Shown: positions 7,904 to 17,010 of the stretch, one piece after another
How positions within the stretch are numbered: position 1 is the first letter of the stretch
Layout: every line of letters starts with the position of its first letter
NCBI GenBank assembly: GCA_026708265.1
Contig: JAPOVI010000218.1
Coordinates: 1 to 39,739 of the forward strand
Direction of reading: 5' to 3'
DNA: 39,739 bases
Origin: Acidobacteriota bacterium
GTDB lineage: Bacteria; Acidobacteriota; Vicinamibacteria; Vicinamibacterales; UBA8438
Program-made: the position numbers and the translations under genes
Notes under the pieces: generated by a model
The model's input: only the letters and a program-made list of their open reading frames with translations
The model's database searches: none
Told to the model about the DNA's origin: nothing

Positions 7904-10018
7904 TCACGGTCCGGGCGGCAACGACACGCACCCATCGCTGGTCGACGACGTGCGGCCCCCTCCCTCGCCGTCGACCTGCACCTCGTCCGTGATGAAGAAC
8001 GTCAGGGTGCGTCCTGTCGTCTCGCGGCAGGCGTCCTCGCTCTGCTCCAGGATTTCGACCGGGTCGCCTTCCATCTCGTATCGGCCGTCGGCGTCGTGGT
8101 ATGCCATCGTCTCACCGGTGACGCGCCGTCCGGGAAGTTCGAGGATGACGTCGCCGGAGGCGAAGGTGCGATCGAGGGTACGGGCGTCGTCCTGCAGCAA
8201 GACCTCGATGGATTCGGCCGAGAGGTCGTTGCGCGGATTCTGGAGGCTGGCGTTCCCCTCATAGGATACGCTCCGGGTCGCGTCGTCGTACGCCATCGAT
8301 TCTCCGCGTCCGGCCGTCGTCAGGGCTTCCACGTCCCCGGTCTCGTCGTTCTTCTGGACGATCGTCGTCCGGGTGCGGACGTTCCCTTCGGCCTGCAGGC
8401 TTCCCGTGGCCTCGTTCAGCGTGATCGAGGAGCCGACGAAGTCCGCCTGATCCTGCCAGAGCCGGGCCGGGGCGCCGGAATAGGTCGCCACCGAGAGATC
8501 CGAGTCGTACACGAGCTGATCGGCGGCGACGTATACCCGCTCGCTCGCGGCGAGCAGGCCCGGCCGCCGGCCGGTCTCGTCCGCCTCCGCCAACGCTTCG
8601 AGCACGCTCCTGACGCCGCCGGTCGCCTCCATCCCCCGCACGCCCAGGGTCAGCGCGAGCGTGTCCGCCTGCGTGGTGCCCCGATCGTCGACGACCCGTG
8701 GCGCCGCCCCGTCACTCTCGGCCCTCGACAGCGTGAGAAGGGCGTTCGCGACTTCGTAGGTCGCCTCGTCGGCGATCGCCGTCAACGAGCCGTCCTCCAC
8801 GCTGACCCCGCCGAGGAAGCGGGCCTCGCCCAGGCTCGCGAGGTTCTCGGCGAGCTCCGCTTCGAGTCGGCTCGCGCGCATGACGCGATCCCCGCCGGTC
8901 TCGCCGCCGCGCGCGCCCGGCTCGCGGTACACCACCTGGCCGTCGAACGCGGCGTTCCAGCGGTCTTCCTCGCCCGCGCCGATCTCGACCGCGTCGGCGG
9001 TGACGCGCGCGCCGCCGGCGTCCGCCGGGACCGCGGGGAGGTCGACCGCCACCCGCTCGACGGCGGTCAGGCTCCGCAGTGCGCCTCCCCCGCCCAACGC
9101 CACCGTCACGGTCCGTCCCGCGATACGGGTCCCGGCCGCGTCCGGCGGGCCGAACAACTCGACCACTGCCGTTCCCGCCAGAATCGCGCGGTCGATCGCT
9201 CCATCCTCGTAAGCGACGGTGATGGTTCGCGCCGCCATCTGCCGAAGCCGTCCCGGCGTTCCCGTCGCGCCCAGAATCCGGGCCGCGCCGCGGAGCTCCA
9301 GCGCGTCCAGCCGCGACGCGTCGGGATCGAATCGCAGGGCGGCGCGGTTTCCGCGCATGCGCCAGCCGGCGGAGTCGATCTCGACACCCCCGGTGAACCG
9401 CATGTCGCCCCCCAGGCGATCGATTCGGGCTCTGCCCGCGGTGATCGTCGTCTCCGCGGCACCGTCGGCGCCGGTCGCGTTCAGCGTGACGACCGCCTGC
9501 GGATCCAGGTGCAGCAGGCCGCCGCCGAGATCGTAGCGCGCCGCCTCGCCGGCCAGATGCATCCACCCCTGGTCGAAGCCGGCCGGCTGCGGCATGGTGA
9601 CCCGCCGGTCGGCCTCGGAGTAGGCCGCTTCCGACGTGCGCCCGGCGAGCCCGTCGCCGGTCTCGATGCCGACGTTGCCCGCGAAGCGCCACTCCCCGGC
9701 TTCCTCCACGCCGGAAGCCTCGTCGCCGTACATCCGGAAGTCCGTGCGCTCCTCAGCCGGAGGGACCGTGACGGACACGCCGACCAGCCTGATGGACCCG
9801 TCCTCATAGGCGAACTGCCGGTCGGCTTCGATGATCGAGCCGCCGGCCAGCGTGATGCGGCTGTCTCTCGACTGGATGATGGCCGTGGCATCGGCACGGT
9901 CGACCGCCACGGCGCGCGTCGGGGTGCGACGTTGCACGCCGAAGAAGAAGACGGCGACGGCGAACGTCACCACGAAGGAGAGAAGAGCGATGCGTGCGGA
10001 ACGCGTCCACCTGCCCAT
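7904..10018 (-). CDS. Fused LptC/LptA-type LPS transport bridge protein
   Basis: A 704-residue protein with an N-terminal membrane anchor (about 8-26) followed by a periplasmic region of repeated OstA/LptA-like beta segments. The first ~190 residues resemble LptC: single anchor, GGSIIEADRQFAYEDGSIRLVGVSV, and AGRTSEAAYSEADRRVTM. Later segments show LptA-like pairs in which a strand element is followed by a BVBx-G turn (LVYDSDLSVATYSGAPARLWQ, GSSITLNEATGSLQAEGNVRT, MAYDDATRSVSYEGNASLQ, VILELPGRRVTGETMAYHDADGRYEMEGDPVEI). Separate LptC and LptA are each about 190 residues, so this chain holds roughly three to four jellyroll-size modules. It probably forms a tethered LPS bridge fed by LptB, encoded 3 nt downstream. 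No separate lptA is visible. The exact module boundaries are my reading. Confidence 0.82.
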   Translation of the reverse strand: MGRWTRSARIALLSFVVTFAVAVFFFGVQRRTPTRAVAVDRADATAIIQSRDSRITLAGGSIIEADRQFAYEDGSIRLVGVSVTVPPAEERTDFRMYGDEASGVEEAGEWRFAGNVGIETGDGLAGRTSEAAYSEADRRVTMPQPAGFDQGWMHLAGEAARYDLGGGLLHLDPQAVVTLNATGADGAAETTITAGRARIDRLGGDMRFTGGVEIDSAGWRMRGNRAALRFDPDASRLDALELRGAARILGATGTPGRLRQMAARTITVAYEDGAIDRAILAGTAVVELFGPPDAAGTRIAGRTVTVALGGGGALRSLTAVERVAVDLPAVPADAGGARVTADAVEIGAGEEDRWNAAFDGQVVYREPGARGGETGGDRVMRASRLEAELAENLASLGEARFLGGVSVEDGSLTAIADEATYEVANALLTLSRAESDGAAPRVVDDRGTTQADTLALTLGVRGMEATGGVRSVLEALAEADETGRRPGLLAASERVYVAADQLVYDSDLSVATYSGAPARLWQDQADFVGSSITLNEATGSLQAEGNVRTRTTIVQKNDETGDVEALTTAGRGESMAYDDATRSVSYEGNASLQNPRNDLSAESIEVLLQDDARTLDRTFASGDVILELPGRRVTGETMAYHDADGRYEMEGDPVEILEQSEDACRETTGRTLTFFITDEVQVDGEGGGRTSSTSDGCVSLPPGP

Positions 10019-10103
10019 TGCGCCAAGAGCCCCCGTTCGTTCGACTGTACCTCACGCCGAGCGCTGGTGCGGCGGATGCGCGGTGCCGCGGTGCTCACTC
10101 CGT

Positions 10104-10126
10104 TCAGTTCTGCGGCGCAAGCTCCG
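10104..10126 (-). repeat. Copy of dispersed repeat at recJ 3' end
   Basis: On the minus strand, GGAGCTTGCGCCGCAGAAC (10125-10107) encodes the last residues of RecJ and runs into its TGA. The same 18-base core recurs in both arms of the inverted repeat at 24480-24533. The homology may continue into the 85-nt gap up to the LptC/LptA gene, but no second copy here defines that boundary. Confidence 0.6.
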
Positions 10127-11870
10127 GGATCTCCGATTCGGCCGCGTCGGCGACCGCGAGCTCGGTGGACGTCTGCCCCTGATAGGTGTTTTCGACGACG
10201 GAGAACGCGAGCTGCAATCCGTCCCGGTGCGCCTCGAAGAAGGGGGCCCGGTACGCCGCGCGCCAGGCGACGGCCCGGAACCGCGCGTTTCCCTGCCGCA
10301 CCGTCATGCGCAGATGCTGCTCCTTCATCGTCCGGGGGCCGTCCACGACTTCCACCCGCGCGGCGCGGAACACAGGGCGCGGGTTGCCGGAGCCGAACGG
10401 CTCGAGGTCGCGCAACCCTTCGACCAGAGCCGGGCGAATGTCCGTCAGGGCCAGCGTGTCGTCGATTTCGAGTCGCCGGACGAGATCGTCCGTCCCGATC
10501 CGCGCCCGCGCATACGCGTCGATGCGCCGCCGCAGCTCGGGGAGTCGATCCGCCGGGAGCTCCAGGCCGGCGGCCTGCCGGTGGCCTCCGAACCGCGTGC
10601 ACAGGTCCGCGCACTGCTCGAGGGCCGCGAGCAGGTCGAACCCCGGAATGCTGCGACCGGAGCCGCGGGCCGTCGAACCCTCGACCGACAGCACGATGGC
10701 TGGTCGGGCGAAGGTCTCGACGAGCTTCGATGCCACGATGCCGATGACGCCGCGGTGCCAGCCGTCGCCCCACACGACCAGCAGGCGCGCGTCGTCCGCC
10801 TGCGGGTCGTCGTGGACGACGCGCACCGCCGCCGCGACGATCGCGGCCTCCTCGGCCCGGCGCCGGACGTTCTCGCCGTCGAGCTCCTCGGCGAGCCGCC
10901 GGGCGGTGTCGGCCTGCTTCCGGCCGGCGGCCAGCAGCAGGCGCGCGGCGAGGTCGGCCGAGCGCATGCGGCCCGCGGCGTTGATCCGGGGCGCCACCCG
11001 AAAGGCGACGTCCTCGCTCTCGACGCGGCGACCCGCGAGCCCGCACGCGTCGAGCAGGGCCTGCAGACCGACCGCGTTCGGTCCGGCGGTCAGACCGTCC
11101 AGCCCCACCCGCGCGATGATCCGGTTCTCGCCTCTGAGCGGCACGGCGTCGGCGAGCGTGCCGATGGCGGCGAGCTTGGCGAAGGCCGGCAGCCAGGCGT
11201 CGTGACCGGACCGCCGGCAGAGCGCCTGCACCAGCTTGAAGGCGACGCCCGCCCCGGCGAGATGCTTGTCGGGATACGGGCAGTCGGCGCGACGCGGGTT
11301 GATGACGGCCAACGCCGCCGGCAGTGCCGCGCCCGGCTCGTGGTGGTCCGTGATGATGAGGTCGACGCCGAGCGCGTTCGCCCGGACCGCAGCCTCCGAG
11401 CTCCGGATCCCGCAATCGACGGAAACGATGACGCGGAAGCCGCGCGCGTGAAGACGCTCCACCGTCTGCGGCAGCAATCCGTAACCGTCCGTCAGCCGTT
11501 CGGGGATGTAGTGGTCGACCTCGCCTCCCAGCATCGCCAGCGCGCGGCGCAGCATCACGGTGGCACTGACGCCGTCGACGTCGTAGTCGCCGTGCACGAC
11601 GATCCGCTCGCGGGCCGCCACGGCCCGGAGGAGTCGGTCCGCGCCCCGCTCGAGGTCGGTCAGGAGCGCCGGATCGTGCAGATCCGCCAGCGACGGGCGA
11701 AGAAAGCGCCGTGCGTCGTCCGGCTCGGCGATGCCGCGCCGCACCAGCAGGCGCGCCACCGCGGCATGCAGCGCCAACTCCCGCCGGATGCGCTCGGCCG
11801 CAGCAGGGTCGGCGGCCCCGACGGTCCAGACGGTCGTGGGGCGGCTGTCGCCGTCCGGCGCCCCTACCAC
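10104..11870 (-). CDS. recJ: Single-stranded-DNA exonuclease RecJ
   Basis: A 588-residue DHH-family 5'-3' exonuclease acting in mismatch repair and RecF-type recombination. Phosphoesterase motifs: HGDYDVDGVSA (about 93-102), VDCGI, ITDHHEPG (DHH at about 174) and later RINAAGRM. The C-terminal DHHA1 domain has GWHRGVIGIVASKL and GGHRQAAGLEL, followed by an OB-like end. The frame is open far upstream into dnaE, but the GTG at 11870 is chosen: it overlaps the dnaE stop (11864-11866), has GGAAGGG about 9 nt upstream, and fits the family length. The last codons and the stop fall inside a dispersed repeat (GGAGCTTGCGCCGC, see repeat features), so the C-terminus may be repeat-derived. Confidence 0.93.
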   Translation of the reverse strand: MVGAPDGDSRPTTVWTVGAADPAAAERIRRELALHAAVARLLVRRGIAEPDDARRFLRPSLADLHDPALLTDLERGADRLLRAVAARERIVVHGDYDVDGVSATVMLRRALAMLGGEVDHYIPERLTDGYGLLPQTVERLHARGFRVIVSVDCGIRSSEAAVRANALGVDLIITDHHEPGAALPAALAVINPRRADCPYPDKHLAGAGVAFKLVQALCRRSGHDAWLPAFAKLAAIGTLADAVPLRGENRIIARVGLDGLTAGPNAVGLQALLDACGLAGRRVESEDVAFRVAPRINAAGRMRSADLAARLLLAAGRKQADTARRLAEELDGENVRRRAEEAAIVAAAVRVVHDDPQADDARLLVVWGDGWHRGVIGIVASKLVETFARPAIVLSVEGSTARGSGRSIPGFDLLAALEQCADLCTRFGGHRQAAGLELPADRLPELRRRIDAYARARIGTDDLVRRLEIDDTLALTDIRPALVEGLRDLEPFGSGNPRPVFRAARVEVVDGPRTMKEQHLRMTVRQGNARFRAVAWRAAYRAPFFEAHRDGLQLAFSVVENTYQGQTSTELAVADAAESEIPELAPQN

Positions 11871-14800
11871 GATACGGCGCCCTTCCCGCACACGCGCTCG
11901 ATGTCCTCCAGCAGCGCGTCGGAGGGGCGGATGCGTGCCCGGCTCAACCGCGCCCGGACGCGAATGGGCGGTACCTGGTGGCGCAACTCGATCTCCAGGG
12001 CCACCCGGCCCGTGCCGTCGTGGCGCCCGAGCACCTCCGCGAGCGCTTCCATCGTGGCCCGGTCGGCCGGGGGCGAGGCGAGCCGGATCGCAAGCGGCCG
12101 GCCCACGGTACCGAGGACGGTCTCCAGGGCGTGCACCTCCTCGGCCATCATCCGCGCCACCTCCTCGTCCATCTCCAGCTTGCCGGAAACGACGACGAGC
12201 CGGTCGACGTCGAGCAGCGATCCGTAGCGGCGGAAGGCGTCGGGGAAAACGACCGCTTCCATGCGGCCGCCGCGATCCTCGAGGGTGATCACGGCCATGG
12301 GGTCGCCCTTCTTCGTCCGCAACCGGCGACACTGGCTGATGACGCCCCCGACGCGGGCGCTGGCCGCCGGACCCTCGAGCGCCTCGATGCGGCGCACGCC
12401 CGCGCGCTCGAGGTCGCGGTGGAAGCGATCGATCGGATGGCCGCTCAGGTACAGGCCGAGGGCCTCCTTCTCGAACGCCAGCTTCTGCTCCTCCGACCAC
12501 GGCGCTACGTCGGGCAAATGGGCGGGCGCGCCACCGGCCCCGGCTTCATAGGCATCCCCGAAGAGCTGATGCTGTCCGAGGTCGCGGTCGCGCTGCCGGC
12601 GGCTGCCCCGCTCGAGGGCCGCATCGAGCATCGCGAGCAACTGCGCTGGCCGCAGCCGCGACGCGGCGCCCGCATCCGCTGCCGCGGGCGGCGGGCCGAG
12701 CAGGGAGTTGCAGGCGCCGGACTTGATCAGGCTCTCGAGGACTCGCCTGTTGACGGCCTTGAGGTCCGCCTCCTCGCACAGTTGGTCCAGGGAGGCGAGC
12801 CGGCCGGCGGCGCGGCGGGAAGCCAGGACCGCCTCTGCGGCGCCGTCCCCGACGTTCTTGATCGCGCCGAGCCCGAACCGGACGCCACCCGCCGTGACCG
12901 CGAACGCCAGCTCGCTCTCGTTGACGTCCGGCGGGAGGATCGTCACGCCGAGGTCGCGGCACTCGCCGAGGTAGAGGGCCAGCTTGTCGGTGTTGTGCCG
13001 CTCCACGGTCAGGAGCGCGGCCAGGAAGTACGCCGGGTAGTTCGCCTTGAGGTACGCCGTCTGGTACGCCAGCAGCGCGTAGGCGGTCGAGTGGCTCTTG
13101 TTGAAGCCGTAGCCGGCGAAGTACTCCATCAGGTCGAAGATGCGGGTGGCGGTCGCTTCCGGCAGACCGCGAGCCGTTGCGCCGGCCACGAACTTCTCCC
13201 GCTCGGCCTGCATGGCGGCGGCGTTCTTCTTCCCCATCGCCTTGCGCAGCACGTCGGCCTCGCCCATCGTGAACCCCGCCAGATCGCTGGCGATGCGCAT
13301 GACCTGTTCCTGGTACGCGATGACGCCGTACGTCTCCCGCAGGATCGGCTCCAGCGATGGTGCCAGATACTCGATCTCGACCTTGCCGTCCTTGCGGCCG
13401 ATGAAGTCGTCGATGACGCCGGCCCGGAGCGGTCCCGGGCGGTACAGCGCGTTCAGCGCGATGAGGTCGTCGAACCGCTGCGGCTTCGCCTTGCGCAAGG
13501 TCTCCCGCATGCCCGAGCTCTCGAACTGGAAGATCCCCAGCGTCTGCCCTTCGCTGAACAGGCGATAGGTCCTGGCGTCGTCGAGCGGCAGCGCATCGAG
13601 CCGCACCGTCTCGCCGAGCGAGCGCTCGATGTGGTCGACCGCATCCCGGAGCAGAGTCAGCGTGCTCAGCCCGAGGAAGTCCATCTTGAGGAGGCCGACG
13701 CGCTCTACCTCCTTCATCGCCCACTGCGTGGTGATCTCGTCCTTCGAGCTCTTGTAGAGCGGAGCGAATTCGGTGATGGCATCCGGTGCGATGACGACCC
13801 CGGCGGCGTGGACGGACGCGTGCCGAGTCACGCCCTCGAGGCGCCGGGCGACCTCGATGAGCTCCCGGACCTCCGCGTTGTCGCGCTCGAGGCTCTTGAG
13901 GGTGGGGCTCTCCTCGAGCGCCTTGTCGAGGGTCATGTCGAGGGTGGGCGGAATCTGCTTTGCCACCCGGTCCGCGTCCGCGTAGCTCATGCCCAGGGTC
14001 CGGCCCACGTCGCGTACGACCGCGCGGGCCTTCATCGTGCCGAAGGTGATGATCTGGGCGACGTTCTCGCGGCCGTACTTCCGCGTGACGTACTCGATGA
14101 TCTCTCCGCGCCGCCGCTCGCAGAAGTCGATGTCGATGTCCGGCAGCGACACGCGCTCCGGGTTGAGGAAGCGCTCGAAGATCAGATCGAACTCCAGGGG
14201 ATCTATGTCCGTGATGCGGAGGCAGTAGGCGACCAGGCTGCCGGCGGCCGATCCCCGGCCCGGCCCGACCGGCACCCCGCGCTCGCGCGCGTGGCGGATG
14301 AAGTCCCACACGATGAGAAAGTAGCCGGCGTAACCCATGCGCTGGATCATCCGGATCTCGTAGTCGAGGCGGTCCTCGTAGCGCTTCAGGGGGTGCTTCA
14401 GGTCCCCCCGCCCCGCGAGCTCGGCCAGCCGGGTGCGGCGCTCGCCGAAGCCCTCGCGGGCAACGTGGGCGAAGTACTCGTCCGGTGACCCGAACGATTC
14501 GGGTACCTCGAAGTTCGGCAGGTGGTGGGTGGTCTCCGAGAGGTCGACGTCGCAGCGCTCGGCGATCGCGAGCGTGTTGCGCAGGGCGTCCGGGAACTCG
14601 CCGAACACCGCGGCCATCTCGGCGGGCGTCTTCAGGTAGAACTGATCTCCGTGGTAGCGAAGACGCTTGGCGTCGGTGACGTTCTTCCCCGTGCCGATGC
14701 AGAGGAGAACGTCGTGCGGGCGATGGTCCGCCTGCCGCAGATAGTGGACGTCGTTCGTGCAGACGAGCGGCAGTCCGAGGTCGGTGGCGATGGGCGGCAG

Positions 14801-15376
14801 CCCGCGGTTGACGACGCGCTGGTCGTCGATGCCGTGGTCCTGCATCTCGAGGTAGAAGTTCTCCGCTCCGAGGATGTCCCGGAACGAGGCCGCGGTCTCC
14901 CGGGCCCGATCTTCCTTCCCGCGGCAGAGGTTCGTCGCGACCTCTCCCTTGAGGCAACTGCTGAGCCCGATGAGGCCGTCGGCGTGCGCGGAGAGGAGGT
15001 CCTTGTCGATGCGCGGCTTGGAGTAGAAGCCCTCGGTATAGCCGGCGGAGACGAGCTTGATGAGGTTGTGGTAGCCCGCACGATCGGCCGCGAGCAGCAC
15101 GAGGTGGTTGGCAGTCTCTCCGGGGACTCCGCTTCGGCTCCGGCGACTCCCGTTTGCGACGTACACCTCGCAGCCGAGGATCGGCTTGATGCCGCGGGCC
15201 CGCGCCTCGTCGTGGAACGTGATCGCCGAGAAGAGGTTGCCGTGCTCGGTGATCGCCACCGCGGGCATCCCGAGCGCCTTCACCTGGTCCAGCATCTCAC
15301 CGATGCGACAGGCACCGTCGAGGAGCGAGAACTCCGTGTGCAGGTGGAGGTGTACGAATTCGGCCGCGTTGCCCAT
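11864..15376 (-). CDS. dnaE: DNA polymerase III alpha subunit DnaE
   Basis: A 1170-residue replicative polymerase. An N-terminal PHP domain (FVHLHLHTEFSLLDGACRI, ITEHGNLF) is followed by the polymerase palm with the catalytic aspartates in LPDIDIDFCERRR (about residue 410), the thumb/fingers region (VHAAGVVIA, FQFESSGMRETL, YQEQVMRIA), a helix-hairpin-helix region (AALLTVERHNTDKLALYLGEC, LPPDVNES) and a C-terminal OB domain (VGGVISQCRRLRTKKGDPMAVITLEDR). Length matches DnaE1. An upstream in-frame ATG at 15403 would overlap guaA; the ATG at 15376 is chosen because GGGAG lies about 9 nt before it and the product then starts MGNAAEFVHLH, as is usual. It lies 17 nt after guaA and overlaps recJ. 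Confidence 0.96.
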   Translation of the reverse strand: MGNAAEFVHLHLHTEFSLLDGACRIGEMLDQVKALGMPAVAITEHGNLFSAITFHDEARARGIKPILGCEVYVANGSRRSRSGVPGETANHLVLLAADRAGYHNLIKLVSAGYTEGFYSKPRIDKDLLSAHADGLIGLSSCLKGEVATNLCRGKEDRARETAASFRDILGAENFYLEMQDHGIDDQRVVNRGLPPIATDLGLPLVCTNDVHYLRQADHRPHDVLLCIGTGKNVTDAKRLRYHGDQFYLKTPAEMAAVFGEFPDALRNTLAIAERCDVDLSETTHHLPNFEVPESFGSPDEYFAHVAREGFGERRTRLAELAGRGDLKHPLKRYEDRLDYEIRMIQRMGYAGYFLIVWDFIRHARERGVPVGPGRGSAAGSLVAYCLRITDIDPLEFDLIFERFLNPERVSLPDIDIDFCERRRGEIIEYVTRKYGRENVAQIITFGTMKARAVVRDVGRTLGMSYADADRVAKQIPPTLDMTLDKALEESPTLKSLERDNAEVRELIEVARRLEGVTRHASVHAAGVVIAPDAITEFAPLYKSSKDEITTQWAMKEVERVGLLKMDFLGLSTLTLLRDAVDHIERSLGETVRLDALPLDDARTYRLFSEGQTLGIFQFESSGMRETLRKAKPQRFDDLIALNALYRPGPLRAGVIDDFIGRKDGKVEIEYLAPSLEPILRETYGVIAYQEQVMRIASDLAGFTMGEADVLRKAMGKKNAAAMQAEREKFVAGATARGLPEATATRIFDLMEYFAGYGFNKSHSTAYALLAYQTAYLKANYPAYFLAALLTVERHNTDKLALYLGECRDLGVTILPPDVNESELAFAVTAGGVRFGLGAIKNVGDGAAEAVLASRRAAGRLASLDQLCEEADLKAVNRRVLESLIKSGACNSLLGPPPAAADAGAASRLRPAQLLAMLDAALERGSRRQRDRDLGQHQLFGDAYEAGAGGAPAHLPDVAPWSEEQKLAFEKEALGLYLSGHPIDRFHRDLERAGVRRIEALEGPAASARVGGVISQCRRLRTKKGDPMAVITLEDRGGRMEAVVFPDAFRRYGSLLDVDRLVVVSGKLEMDEEVARMMAEEVHALETVLGTVGRPLAIRLASPPADRATMEALAEVLGRHDGTGRVALEIELRHQVPPIRVRARLSRARIRPSDALLEDIERVCGKGAVSW

Positions 15377-15393
15377 CGTTTGCCGCTCCCGCG

Positions 15394-16935
15394 CTACTCC
15401 CATTCGATCGTGGCCGGCGGCTTGGAGCTGATGTCGTAGACGACACGGTTCACGCCGCTCACCTCGTTGACGATCCGCGAGGACATCGTGGCGAGGACGT
15501 CGTGCGGCAGCCGCGCCCAGTCGGCGGTCATTCCGTCCCGGCTGTCGACCGCCCGGATCGCCACCGTGGCCTCGTAGGTCCGCTCGTCACCCATGACGCC
15601 GACGCTCAGCACCGGCAGGAGGACGGCGAACGACTGCCAGGTCCGGCGGTACAGGCCACCCCTGCGGATCTCGTCCGCCACGATGGCATCGGCCCGGCGC
15701 AGGAGATCGAGCCGCTCTCGCGTCACCTCGCCGAGGATCCGCACCGCAAGCCCGGGTCCGGGGAACGGCTGCCGCCACACGAACGTGTCCTCCAGCCCGA
15801 GCTCGCGTCCCAGCTCCCGCACCTCGTCCTTGAAGAGCTCTCGCAGCGGTTCCACGAGGCGGAAGCGCAGGCGCTCGGGCAGTCCGCCGACGTTGTGATG
15901 GCTCTTGATCGCGGCGGAGGGGCCGACGACCGACACGCTCTCGATCACGTCCGGGTAGAGCGTGCCCTGGGCCAGATGGTCGAACCGGCCCAGACGGCCC
16001 GCCACCGCCTCGAACACGTCGATGAACGTGGCCCCGATGATCTTCCGCTTGCGCTCCGGATCGACCACCCCGGCAAGCGCGTCGAGGAACACGTCCGAGG
16101 CGTCCTCGGAGACCAGGGGCAGGCTCAGCCGTTCGGCGAAGCGAGTCCGCACCTGCTCTCCTTCGTCGAGCCGCAGGAGGCCGTTGTCGACGAAGATGCA
16201 GGTCAGGCGGTCGCCGATCGCCCGGTGGACGAGCAGCGCCGCCACCGTGGAGTCCACGCCCCCGCTCACCCCGCAGACCACACGCCCCTCCGGCCCGACC
16301 TGCTCGCGGATCCGCGCCGTCGCGTCGTCCACGAACGACGCCATCGTCCAGTCTCCCGTGCACCCGCAGATGTCGCGCGCGAAGTTCCGCAGGAGCGCGG
16401 TGCCGTGTGTGGTGTGCACGACCTCGGGATGGAACAGGACGCCGTGCAGGGAACGTCCGGGATCGGCCATGACCGCGACCGGCGCGTTCGGACTCGTGCC
16501 GAGGACGGCGAATCCCGGAGGCGGCGCCGTCACCAGGTCGCCGTGGCTCGCCCAGACCTGCAGCGTGTCCGGCAGGCCGCGCAGCAGGCGGCTCTCACCC
16601 CGGGTCGTCACCGTCGCATGGCCGTATTCCCGTTCCGGCGCCGCCGACACGACGCCGCCGAGCGCCGCCGCCATGGATTGCATGCCGTAGCAGATGCCGA
16701 GCACCGGCACGCCGCACGCGAACAGCGCCGGGTCGCAGCGCGGCGCGCCGGGCTCGGACAGGCTGGCGGGGCCGCCCGAGAGGACGATCCCGGCCGCTCC
16801 CCGCTCCCCGACGGCCGCGGCGGTCGTGCTGAACGGGAGGATCTCGGAGTAGACCGAGAGCTCGCGGAGGCGCCGGGCGATCAGCTGCGTATACTGCGAC
16901 CCGAAGTCGAGGACCAGGATCGTTTGATGGGCCAC
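15394..16935 (-). CDS. guaA: GMP synthase (glutamine-hydrolysing)
   Basis: A 513-residue enzyme converting XMP, ATP and glutamine to GMP, the last step of guanine nucleotide synthesis. The N-terminal class I amidotransferase domain begins [17 protein letters not shown] and has its nucleophile Cys82 in GICYGMQ, with a histidine in FHPEVVHT. The ATP-pyrophosphatase domain has the P-loop GVSGGVDS. The C-terminal dimerisation domain contains [14 protein letters not shown] and ends with KPPATIEWE, the canonical GuaA terminus. The GTG at 16935 is the only plausible start, since the open frame above it lacks homology to the family. It is transcribed divergently from the propeller gene across a 75-nt gap. 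Confidence 0.97.
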   Translation of the reverse strand: MAHQTILVLDFGSQYTQLIARRLRELSVYSEILPFSTTAAAVGERGAAGIVLSGGPASLSEPGAPRCDPALFACGVPVLGICYGMQSMAAALGGVVSAAPEREYGHATVTTRGESRLLRGLPDTLQVWASHGDLVTAPPPGFAVLGTSPNAPVAVMADPGRSLHGVLFHPEVVHTTHGTALLRNFARDICGCTGDWTMASFVDDATARIREQVGPEGRVVCGVSGGVDSTVAALLVHRAIGDRLTCIFVDNGLLRLDEGEQVRTRFAERLSLPLVSEDASDVFLDALAGVVDPERKRKIIGATFIDVFEAVAGRLGRFDHLAQGTLYPDVIESVSVVGPSAAIKSHHNVGGLPERLRFRLVEPLRELFKDEVRELGRELGLEDTFVWRQPFPGPGLAVRILGEVTRERLDLLRRADAIVADEIRRGGLYRRTWQSFAVLLPVLSVGVMGDERTYEATVAIRAVDSRDGMTADWARLPHDVLATMSSRIVNEVSGVNRVVYDISSKPPATIEWE

Positions 16936-16995
16936 GTATCCAGGATGCGCCGGTGGCCGGCGGGGATCGGATCGCGCGAGGTGCCACCCGCCGAA

Positions 16996-17008
16996 CGCTA
17001 TTATAGCG
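16996..17008. promoter_or_regulatory. AT-rich palindrome in guaA/propeller divergent gap
   Basis: CGCTAT-T-ATAGCG is a perfect 13-bp palindrome with a one-base centre. On the minus strand it contains a consensus TATAAT (17005-17000), 65 nt before the guaA GTG. On the plus strand it contains TATTAT (16999-17004), 6 nt before the GTG at 17011. No -35 hexamer is visible on either strand. It could be a shared -10 region, an operator, or both. Confidence 0.4.
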
Positions 17009-17010
17009 AG

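Noticed and set aside
10019..10103. An additional small gene between recJ and the LptC/LptA gene
   Set aside because: Short open frames here have no start with a ribosome-binding site and the DNA looks like part of the dispersed repeat.
5876..10747. A 1623-codon plus-strand open frame
   Set aside because: It is antisense to rpoN, lptB, the LptC/LptA gene and part of recJ, all of which have clear family motifs. High G+C removes stops from the shadow frame.
11711..14488. A 925-codon plus-strand open frame
   Set aside because: It lies entirely opposite recJ and dnaE and has no recognisable domain.
15502..17010. Upstream extension of the propeller gene frame
   Set aside because: This part is antisense to guaA; the signal peptide starts at 17011.
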